A stretch of DNA of 8,532 nt from Caulobacteraceae bacterium (lineage in GTDB: Bacteria; Pseudomonadota; Alphaproteobacteria; Caulobacterales; Caulobacteraceae), in contig CANGRP010000106.1 of NCBI GenBank assembly GCA_947456005.1, positions 1-8,532 on the forward strand. Reading direction: 5' to 3'. The notes under the pieces were generated by a model, which did not search any database, had not been told where the DNA came from, and was given only the letters and a program-made list of their open reading frames with translations. Shown piece after piece: positions 1 through 5,437 of the stretch; position 1 is the stretch's first letter; every line of letters starts with the position of its first letter. Made by a program: the position numbers and the translations under genes.

Positions 1-2
1 AG

Positions 3-782
3 ACCCGGCGGGCCCGGCTCCTGTCCAACGGTGCGCCCGTGGTCATCGGCGACCCTGAGAAGATGTCCAAGTCCAAGAAGAACACCGTCTCGCCGGGCGA
101 GATCTTCGAGGTCTACGGGGTCGACGCAGCGCGCCTGTTCGTCCTGTCCGACTCCCCGCCCGAGCGCGACGCCCAGTGGTCCAACGCCGGAGTCGAGGGC
201 GCCTGGCGCTTCGTCAACCGGGTCTGGGGCGAGTTCGAGAGCCAGCCGGTAGGCCCCCACGCCGCGGACCCGGCGGACGCCGCCGCCGAGGCCCTGCGCC
301 GGGCGACCCACCGCCTGGTCCGCTCGGTGACCGAGGCCATCGAGACCTTCCGGTTCAATTCGGGCATCGCCCGCCTCTACGAGTTCCTGAACCTCCTGCG
401 CGAACACAAGGCCGAGGGCGCCTCTGGGGCGCTCCTGGCCGAGCGGGCGGAGGCCCTGGCGGTCTTCGCCCGGTTGATCGCCCCCTTCACCCCCCACCTC
501 GCCGAAGAGTGCTGGGCCCGGATCGGCGGCGAGGGCATGGCCGTCTTCGCCCCCTGGCCGACTTTCGACGAGGCCCTGACCCGGGAGGCTGAGGTCACCC
601 TGCCGGTCCAGGTGAACGGCAAGCGCCGCTGGGAAATCCGCGCACCCGCGGGGGCTGAACCGGCGGATGTCGAGAAGATGGTGCTTGACGATCCGGAGAC
701 AGCCCGGCGTCTTGAGGGCCTGACCATCCGCAAGGTGATCGTGGTGAAGGATCGCATCGTCAACATCGTGGTCGCAGGATGA
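3..782 (+). CDS. leuS: Leucyl-tRNA synthetase, C-terminal part (5' end lies before the window)
   Basis: Class I aminoacyl-tRNA synthetase that charges tRNA-Leu in the cytoplasm. The frame is open from the first bases, so the gene starts upstream; about 259 residues are visible. The class I signature KMSKS is at 60-74, within GDPEKMSKSKKN. After it comes the helical anticodon-binding domain (near FRFNSGIARLYEFLNLL and the APFTPHLAEECW stretch). The small C-terminal domain follows (LPVQVNGKRRWEI, ending KVIVVKDRIVNIVV), which is typical of bacterial LeuRS. The HIGH motif and editing domain would be off the left edge. The stop TGA (780-782) overlaps the lptE ATG in an ATGA arrangement, suggesting translational coupling. 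No frameshift or internal stop is seen. Identification rests on the KMSKS context and the characteristic C-terminus. Confidence 0.97.
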   Translation, partial: TRRARLLSNGAPVVIGDPEKMSKSKKNTVSPGEIFEVYGVDAARLFVLSDSPPERDAQWSNAGVEGAWRFVNRVWGEFESQPVGPHAADPADAAAEALRRATHRLVRSVTEAIETFRFNSGIARLYEFLNLLREHKAEGASGALLAERAEALAVFARLIAPFTPHLAEECWARIGGEGMAVFAPWPTFDEALTREAEVTLPVQVNGKRRWEIRAPAGAEPADVEKMVLDDPETARRLEGLTIRKVIVVKDRIVNIVVAG

Positions 783-1279
783 GTCCGCTGGCGGCGGCGC
801 TCCGGGGGGCGGGCCTCGCTTCGGTCCTCCTTCTGGCGGGGTGCGGCTTTACGCCCCTCTATGCGACGCCGGACCTGGGTGCGGGTCTCGCCGCCGTCGA
901 GGTGACCACGCCCGAGGGGCGGGCCGGGGCCCTTCTGCGCGAGCAGCTGGATGACGCCCTGGGACGAAGATCGGGCCTGCCCGCGACCTACCGGCTGGAC
1001 GTGGCCCTGTCGGAGCTTCGCTATCCCCGGGGCGTGCGGGTGGACAATGTCGCCACCCGCTATGAGTACGTCCTGACGGCGGCCTACACCCTGAGCCCGG
1101 CCACACGGCGCGAGCCGCTGAAGACCGGCAAGGTCCGGATAGAGCTGACCTACGACTCCGCCGACCAGCCCTACGCCTCGGTCATCGCCCAGCAGGACGC
1201 CCAGGTCCGCGCCGCCCAGGAGGTCGCCCGACGGATCCACCTGGAGCTCGCCGCCTTCCTGGCCGGCCAGGGGTCCTGA
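779..1279 (+). CDS. lptE: LPS-assembly lipoprotein LptE
   Basis: Predicted outer-membrane lipoprotein of 166 aa. In known systems LptE plugs the LptD barrel and helps deliver lipopolysaccharide to the outer leaflet. The N-terminus has a short positive region (R9), a hydrophobic stretch (about residues 11-20) and a lipobox LLAGC with the lipidated Cys at 22. It is followed by GFTPLYA, the hallmark start of mature alphaproteobacterial LptE. The rest alternates short beta-like segments and a C-terminal helix (QVRAAQEVARRIHLELAAFLAGQ), as the family does. The length is normal. The ATG lies inside the leuS stop (ATGA) and no strong Shine-Dalgarno is visible, so coupled re-initiation after leuS is likely. 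leuS-lptE-holA is a familiar gene order in Proteobacteria and supports the call. Sequence conservation in this family is low, so the call leans on lipobox, motif and context together. Confidence 0.92.
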   Translation: MSPLAAALRGAGLASVLLLAGCGFTPLYATPDLGAGLAAVEVTTPEGRAGALLREQLDDALGRRSGLPATYRLDVALSELRYPRGVRVDNVATRYEYVLTAAYTLSPATRREPLKTGKVRIELTYDSADQPYASVIAQQDAQVRAAQEVARRIHLELAAFLAGQGS

Positions 1280-1284
1280 CCGGG

Positions 1285-2337
1285 GTGATCCTGAGCCGCC
1301 GGCCCGATCTGGAAAAGTTCCTGGCCAGGCCCGACCCCCAGGTCCGCGCGGCGGTGATCTATGGACGGGACATGGGGGTGGTCCGGGAAAGGGCGGCCCA
1401 GCTGGCCGCACGGGTGACAGAGGATCCCGAGGACCCGTTCAACGTGGCCGTTCTCACCGAGGGCGACCTCTCCGGGGATGACGCCCGGCTGGAGGCGGAG
1501 TTGGCGGCGCAGTCCCTGATCGGAGGCCGGCGACTTGTCCGGCTGCGCCTCGGCGGCGAGCGGGCCGCCAGTGAGAAGCTGGCCGTCGAGGCCCTCGGCC
1601 GACTCCTCGCCGGCGAGCTGAACCCGGACGCCTTCCTGCTGGTCGAGGCCGGCGCCCTCGGACGGGAGTCGACCCTGCGCCGGGCGGCGGAGAAGGCGGA
1701 GGCCTGCGCGGTCATCCCCTGCTATGAGGACGAGGCTGGCGACGTGGCGCGCATGACCCGCGAAGCCCTGGCGAAGGACGGCGTCGGCCTCAACGCCGAA
1801 GCCCTGGCCCTGTTCGTCGCCCGGCTCCCCCATGAACGCGGCGTCGCCCGTCGCGAGATAGAGCGCCTGGCCCTCTTTCTCGGCCCCGGCTCAGGGGTGA
1901 CGGCGGGACCCAAGGACCTCGAGACCTTCCTCGGCGTCGAGCCCGAGGCGTCCCTCACCGGCGCGGCGTCCGACGCCTTCGGCGGCCGTCTGGCCGAGGC
2001 CCAGGCCGGGCTGAGGCGGGCGGCTCAGGAGGGACTTTCCGGACCCGGCGCCGTGCGCGCCCTTGGCCAGCACCTGGGTCGCCTCCGCCGGGTTCTGACC
2101 CTGGTCCGCAGCGGCGCGGGACTGCAGGAGGCCGCCAAGGCCTCGGGGGTCTTCTGGAAGGATGAGCGGGAGTTCCTGAGACAGGCCAGGGCCTGGAGCC
2201 TGGAGAGCCTGGATGCGATTACCGGGGATGTCCTGGCCGCGGACCGGGCCTGCAAGACCGCCCGGGCGCCGGACGCCCTGATCGCTGAGCGCCTGGCGCT
2301 GCAGATCGCGGCGCGGGCCCGACGCATCGGCCTGTAG
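1285..2337 (+). CDS. holA: DNA polymerase III subunit delta
   Basis: Delta subunit of the clamp loader, the AAA+-fold wrench that opens the beta sliding clamp during loading; 350 aa, normal for the family. The N-terminal segment (ILSRRPDLEKFLARPDPQVRAAVIYGRDMGVVRERA) matches alphaproteobacterial HolA as I know it. A central region (about 60-130) carries the SLIGGRRLVRLR and DAFLLVEAGAL stretches typical of the family. The C-terminal collar domain (about 210-350) contains LGQHLGRLRRV and ends in ALQIAARARRIGL. The start is GTG, 5 nt after the lptE stop, with a modest purine-rich AGGGG upstream inside the lptE end. It is the last gene of the leuS-lptE-holA unit and converges on the gene ending at 2363. 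As expected for delta, I see no convincing Walker A motif. Confidence 0.94.
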   Translation: MILSRRPDLEKFLARPDPQVRAAVIYGRDMGVVRERAAQLAARVTEDPEDPFNVAVLTEGDLSGDDARLEAELAAQSLIGGRRLVRLRLGGERAASEKLAVEALGRLLAGELNPDAFLLVEAGALGRESTLRRAAEKAEACAVIPCYEDEAGDVARMTREALAKDGVGLNAEALALFVARLPHERGVARREIERLALFLGPGSGVTAGPKDLETFLGVEPEASLTGAASDAFGGRLAEAQAGLRRAAQEGLSGPGAVRALGQHLGRLRRVLTLVRSGAGLQEAAKASGVFWKDEREFLRQARAWSLESLDAITGDVLAADRACKTARAPDALIAERLALQIAARARRIGL

Positions 2338-2347
2338 TCTGATTTCG

Positions 2348-2359
2348 TCTGTATACAGA
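2348..2359. repeat. Perfect 12-bp palindrome in the convergent intergenic gap
   Basis: TCTGTATACAGA is a perfect inverted repeat in the 25-bp space between the stop codons of holA (+) and the methyltransferase gene (-). It is locally AT-rich. As RNA it could form only a 4-bp stem around a TATA loop, followed by three T residues on the + strand. It is therefore a weak terminator candidate at best; it could instead be a protein-binding site or chance. The role is unknown. Confidence 0.35.
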
Positions 2360-2362
2360 GGT

Positions 2363-3091
2363 TTAAGCGGTTGCGATCAGCCTGTAGCCCGCATCATAAC
2401 TGTCGCGTTCCCTCAGGGCGCCATGCCGGCGGGCCCATGCGCCATTCGCCAGGTCTTCCCGAAGGCGCTCCAGGCCCCTTCCAGCATCCGCCAGGGCTCG
2501 GAACGAGGAGCTTCCAGAGCGAAGCCGGGGGTCGAGATAGGCCTCTGGTCGCCGCCAGTAGGCGTAGAGGAACCCGTCCGTGCAGTCGTGGGGAATGGCG
2601 AGGGGGGTGATTCGGACCGGACCGAGAGCCGCTTCGTAGACGTCCAGGGCGGGCATCTGGGCCTCGTCCAGGGCGGCCAGACCCGGAATGTAGTCGGTCA
2701 GCCAGGGCCGGGCCGCGGGATCGAAGGTCAGGATGACGATCCGGCCCCGGACCACCCGCCTCAGTTCCCGCAGGCCGGCGATGGGATCGGGCCAGTGGTG
2801 GACCGTCAGCACGGCGAGCCCGGCCTCGAAGGCGCCCTCGGCAAAGGGAAGGGCCTGGGCGACGGCCCGGACGGCGGGCGCAGCCCTCGCAGGCCGCTGA
2901 CGGATCATCTCGACTGAGGGCTCCACCGCGACGACCCATCGATCCGCAGGCTCATAATTGCCCGTTCCCGCGCCCAGGTTCAGGAGGGGGGCGGGCGGAC
3001 CCAGGGCGGCGACCAGCTGCGCGGCGATCCGGGGGTCGGCCCGCCGAAGTCCGGCATAGCCATCGCCGATACGGTCATAGAGGGCGGGCAT
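2363..3091 (-). CDS. Class I SAM-dependent methyltransferase, substrate unknown
   Basis: Probable soluble methyltransferase of 242 aa from the ATG at 3091. Motif I is LLNLGAGTGNYE (about residues 36-47), the glycine-rich SAM loop. VVAVEPSVEMI follows, with the acidic residue that would bind the ribose hydroxyls. The ALPFAEGAFEAGLAVLTVHHWPD stretch resembles the post-motif region of UbiE/Methyltransf_11-type enzymes. The C-terminal half (DCTDGFLYAYWRRPEAYLDP onward) probably shapes the substrate site; I cannot assign a substrate. A longer frame begins at a TTG at 3118, only 3 nt after the parB stop. I prefer the ATG because MPALYDRIGDGYA looks like a family N-terminus and the nine extra residues (with a rare TTG) have no clear ribosome-binding site. 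It is probably co-transcribed downstream of parB and converges with holA. No link to chromosome segregation can be inferred from its sequence. Confidence 0.85.
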   Translation of the reverse strand: MPALYDRIGDGYAGLRRADPRIAAQLVAALGPPAPLLNLGAGTGNYEPADRWVVAVEPSVEMIRQRPARAAPAVRAVAQALPFAEGAFEAGLAVLTVHHWPDPIAGLRELRRVVRGRIVILTFDPAARPWLTDYIPGLAALDEAQMPALDVYEAALGPVRITPLAIPHDCTDGFLYAYWRRPEAYLDPRLRSGSSSFRALADAGRGLERLREDLANGAWARRHGALRERDSYDAGYRLIATA

Positions 3092-3121
3092 GGGCGCCGA
3101 TCCGGTCGGTATGACCAAGAC

Positions 3122-4000
3122 CTACCGGCGCGAAAGCCGGCGGCAGATCTCGTCGAGCTGTTCCAGCGCGGCGTAGTGGATCCGGACCTCGCCCTGGCCA
3201 CCCCGGTCGGCGATCTCGACCCTCAGGCCGAGCGCGGCGGAAAGGTCGGACTCCAGGGCCTGGGTGTCGGCGTCCTTCCGGGCCGCCCGGGTCGAGGACC
3301 GCGACGAAGAGCCGGTCTCTGCGTCAGACTGCAGGCGCTTGACCAAGGCCTCGGTCTCGCGGACGGACAGACCACGCTGCACGACCAGCTGGGCGGCGGC
3401 GAGGGGGTCTGGCGCCCCGAGCAGGGCCCGGGCGTGGCCGGCGCTCAACTCCGATTCCGACACCATGCCCTGGACCTCCGGGGGCAGGGAGAGGAGGCGG
3501 ATGGCGTTGGCCACATGCGGCCGGCTCTTGCCCATGGCCTGGGCGACCTCGGCCTGGGTGCGGCCATACCGCTCCACCAGGGTGTGGTAGCCGTAAGCCT
3601 CTTCCATCGGGGTCAGGGACTCCCGCTGCACGTTCTCGGCGATGGCCGCCTCGAGCTGCTGGACATCGCTCATCGGGCGGATCAGGGCGGGGATGGCGTG
3701 AAGCCCGGCCCTCTGGGACGCCTGCCACCGGCGCTCACCAGCGATCAGCTCGTAATGGCCCGTGTTGAAGGGATGGGCCCGGACCAGGATCGGCTGAAGG
3801 ACGCCGTTCGCCCGGATGGACTCGGTCAGCGCCTCCATCTCCTCCGGGGCGAAGCGGGCGCGCGGCTGGTTCTCGAAGCGATGGATATGGTGGATCGGGA
3901 TCTCGGTCACGCTGCCCGGGGGCGGCGGCGGCGGCGGCGGCGGCGCCGTCTCCCCGAGGAGGGCCGAAAGGCCCCGTCCAAGTCCGCGTTTCTCCACCAC
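3122..4000 (-). CDS. parB: Chromosome partitioning protein ParB (CTP-dependent DNA clamp)
   Basis: Centromere-binding protein that loads at parS, spreads as a CTP-gated clamp and stimulates ParA; 292 aa, normal for Caulobacter-type ParB. Residues 5-16 (RGLGRGLSALLG) form the conserved N-terminal ParA-interaction region. A run of nine prolines (20-28) lies in the linker. The N-domain carries the CTP-binding motifs GERRW (88-92) and ENVQRESL (122-129). A helix-turn-helix for parS recognition spans about 147-168 (TQAEVAQAMGKSRPHVANAI). A Ser/Arg-rich linker then leads to the C-terminal dimerisation domain (ALGLRVEIADRGG to ICRRLSR). The start is one of two adjacent GTG codons (4000 or 3997); GGAGG at 4006-4010 fits the first with 5-nt spacing. 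The gap to the parA stop is 10 nt. A perfect parS lies about 3.3 kb upstream at 7342-7357. Confidence 0.97.
   Translation of the reverse strand: MVEKRGLGRGLSALLGETAPPPPPPPPPGSVTEIPIHHIHRFENQPRARFAPEEMEALTESIRANGVLQPILVRAHPFNTGHYELIAGERRWQASQRAGLHAIPALIRPMSDVQQLEAAIAENVQRESLTPMEEAYGYHTLVERYGRTQAEVAQAMGKSRPHVANAIRLLSLPPEVQGMVSESELSAGHARALLGAPDPLAAAQLVVQRGLSVRETEALVKRLQSDAETGSSSRSSTRAARKDADTQALESDLSAALGLRVEIADRGGQGEVRIHYAALEQLDEICRRLSRR
3917..3943 (-). repeat. CCG trinucleotide run encoding Pro9 in ParB
   Basis: On the coding strand the run reads seven CCG codons, then CCC and CCG, giving nine prolines at ParB residues 20-28. It lies between the ParA-interaction segment and the CTP-binding domain. 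Near-pure triplet repeats can change length by replication slippage; in-frame changes here would alter only linker length. Confidence 0.9.
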
Positions 4001-4005
4001 CGGAG

Positions 4006-4010
4006 CCTCC
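4006..4010 (-). promoter_or_regulatory. Ribosome-binding site of parB
   Basis: GGAGG follows directly after the parA TGA stop, giving TGAGGAGG, and sits 5 nt before the first parB GTG. It fixes the GTG at 4000 as the likely start and would allow ribosomes finishing parA to re-initiate on parB. Confidence 0.75.
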
Positions 4011-4826
4011 TCAGGCCGCCTCGCGCCGGGCGCGTTCGCGCTGGACGACCTCGCGGGCCAGTCTCAGATAGGCCTGGCTGCCGGCGCAGTTGATATCATA
4101 GACCAGCACCGGCTTGCCGAAGGACGGCGCCTCCGACACCCGGACGTTCCGCGGTATGACTGTCTGGTAGACGGTCTCGCCGAAATGGCTCCGAACGTCT
4201 CCGGCGACTTGCTCGGAGAGCCGGTTGCGGCGATCGAACATGGTCAGCACCACACCCTGGATCTCCAGCCGCGGATTCAGGCTGCCGCGCACCAGGTCCA
4301 CGGTCCGCATCAGCTGGCTCAGACCCTCGAGGGCGAAGAACTCGCACTGCAGGGGCACGAGGACGGCGTCCGCCGCGGTCATGGCGTTGACGGTCAGCAG
4401 GTTGAGGGAGGGAGGGCAGTCGATCAGCACGTAGGTGTAACGGCCGGACGCCCGGACCGCCTGGAGGGCGTCGCGCAGGCGGAAGGACCGCCGGGCTTCC
4501 GGGCCAAGCTCGATCTCGACACCCGAAAGGTCCGGATCGGCAGGGGCGAGGTCCAGGCCGGGAAGCCGGGTCGGAGTGACCGCATCCAGGAGGGGGGTGC
4601 CGCCCATGAGGACGTCGTAGAGCGTGATCCTGCGTTCGGCGCGGGGCACCCCGAGCCCGGTGGAGGCGTTGCCCTGGGGATCGGAGTCAATGAGCAGAAC
4701 CCGCTCGCCCACCGCCGCCAGGGCGGTGCCCAGGTTGATGGCCGTGGTGGTCTTTCCCACGCCGCCCTTCTGGTTGGCGACGACCAGGACCCTCAAGGGG
4801 CGGAAGGCTTCAGCGACGGGGGCCAC
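4011..4826 (-). CDS. parA: Chromosome partitioning ATPase ParA
   Basis: Deviant Walker ATPase that, in its ATP-bound dimer form, binds DNA nonspecifically and moves ParB-parS complexes. Numbering from the preferred GTG start (271 aa): Walker A KGGVGKT at 20-26 with the signature Lys at 20; Walker A' LLIDSDPQGN at 44-53; Walker B in YVLIDCPPSL; then the conserved LVPLQCEFFALEGLSQL and VIPRNVRVSEAPSFGKPV blocks. The protein closely resembles Caulobacter ParA, about 267 aa as recalled. The frame is open back to an ATG at 4865 (284 aa), but that start has no clear ribosome-binding site and would overlap rsmG by 56 nt. The GTG at 4826 has GGAG with 8-nt spacing and overlaps rsmG by 17 nt. It is followed 10 nt later by parB. 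Expression may also come from a promoter inside rsmG. Confidence 0.97.
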   Translation of the reverse strand: MAPVAEAFRPLRVLVVANQKGGVGKTTTAINLGTALAAVGERVLLIDSDPQGNASTGLGVPRAERRITLYDVLMGGTPLLDAVTPTRLPGLDLAPADPDLSGVEIELGPEARRSFRLRDALQAVRASGRYTYVLIDCPPSLNLLTVNAMTAADAVLVPLQCEFFALEGLSQLMRTVDLVRGSLNPRLEIQGVVLTMFDRRNRLSEQVAGDVRSHFGETVYQTVIPRNVRVSEAPSFGKPVLVYDINCAGSQAYLRLAREVVQRERARREAA

Positions 4827-5430
4827 GACCAAAGCTCCGGATGCAAAGGATGCGACCCCGATCATCGCTCAGGCTGGGTAGGATTTCCACCTCAAAATCC
4901 CATGATCTTGTGGCATCTTCAATTTCAACCACAACATCTTGACCTTTCAGGAACAAACCCGTCGCCCCTCTCTGGAAGTAGGGCCGGGCGTACCCAAGCA
5001 GTCGTACGAGGGGTGCGCAAGCCCGGGAGGTGACGATATCCACAGTCAGACCCAGGGCCTCCGCCCGGGCGTTGTGGACGCTCGCCGGGAGGGCGAGGTC
5101 TTCCACGACGGCCTCGAGGAAACGGCACCGTTTAGACATGCTTTCAACAAGGTGGACGTGAAAACCCGGGCGGTTTCGGCCCAGTATGGCCAGCACCACC
5201 CCGGGCAGTCCGGCGCCCGCGCCCAGGTCCGCCCAGGTCAGGGCGTCCGGGGCCAGAGGCAGGAGCTGGGCCGAATCCAGGGCGTGCCGCGACCAGAAGG
5301 CCGGTAGGGTGGCCGGGCCCACCAGGTTCATCCTCTGGTTCCAGTCCTCCAGGAGCGCGCGGTAGCGCTCAAGGTCGGCCAGGGCCCGGGCGTCGGCGCC
5401 GGTGAGGGCGGCGAACCCCTCGGCGGACAT
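4810..5430 (-). CDS. rsmG: 16S rRNA (guanine-N7)-methyltransferase RsmG
   Basis: Also called GidB. It uses SAM to methylate N7 of a guanine in the 530 loop of 16S rRNA (G527 in E. coli numbering); loss often gives low-level streptomycin resistance. From the ATG at 5430 it is 206 aa. Visible motifs are the family's WNQRMNLVGPATL near the N-terminus, FWSRHALDSAQLLPL, the SAM loop WADLGAGAGLPGVVLAI, VESMSKRCRFLE, VTSRACAPL, and LFLKGQDVVVEIEDA near the end. A longer frame starts at an ATG at 5460 inside mnmG, but CCTCCTGGCCC precedes it, with no ribosome-binding site. The ATG at 5430 has GAGG at 5436-5439 with 5-nt spacing, overlapping the mnmG stop as TGAGG. Its 3' end overlaps parA. The last third has unusually AT-rich codons. 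Confidence 0.95.
   Translation of the reverse strand: MSAEGFAALTGADARALADLERYRALLEDWNQRMNLVGPATLPAFWSRHALDSAQLLPLAPDALTWADLGAGAGLPGVVLAILGRNRPGFHVHLVESMSKRCRFLEAVVEDLALPASVHNARAEALGLTVDIVTSRACAPLVRLLGYARPYFQRGATGLFLKGQDVVVEIEDATRSWDFEVEILPSLSDDRGRILCIRSFGRGPRR
4835..4838 (-). promoter_or_regulatory. Likely ribosome-binding site of parA
   Basis: GGAG lies 8 nt before the GTG at 4826, within the rsmG 3' end. It supports the GTG over the upstream ATG at 4865, which is preceded by CTGAGCG only. Confidence 0.5.
4879..4971 (-). promoter_or_regulatory. AT-rich island upstream of parA, candidate internal promoter region
   Basis: This segment inside the rsmG 3' end drops to 34 G+C in 80 bases (4881-4960), against 63 in 80 at 5201-5280 of the same gene. 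It uses codons otherwise avoided here (AGA twice, ACA, TCA, CTA, ATT, GTT twice). It ends about 50 nt before the parA GTG. A weak sigma-70-like pair can be drawn on the - strand: TTGAAG (4922-4917), a 17-nt spacer, and GATTTT (4899-4894). The match is poor, so the element is inferred from composition and position, not from a clear motif. Confidence 0.3.
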
Positions 5431-5437
5431 GGGGACC

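Noticed and set aside
377..1411. 344-codon open frame on the - strand across leuS, lptE and holA
   Set aside because: Rich in Pro, Gly and Arg without family motifs, and opposite three genes that fit known families in order and length. An artefact of high GC.
3816..5033. 405-codon open frame on the + strand across parB, parA and rsmG
   Set aside because: Antisense to three well-identified genes, with no motifs; its poly-Gly run is the complement of the ParB proline repeat.
5036..5044. DnaA-box-like ATATCCACA inside rsmG
   Set aside because: 8 of 9 bases match TTATCCACA, but it is isolated in coding sequence with no cluster of boxes or AT-rich unwinding region beside it, so there is no case for an origin here.
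5151..5166. Possible second, degenerate parS in rsmG (ACGTGAAAA)
   Set aside because: Only one half-site resembles GTGAAAC; the other half does not match, so symmetric ParB recognition is unlikely.
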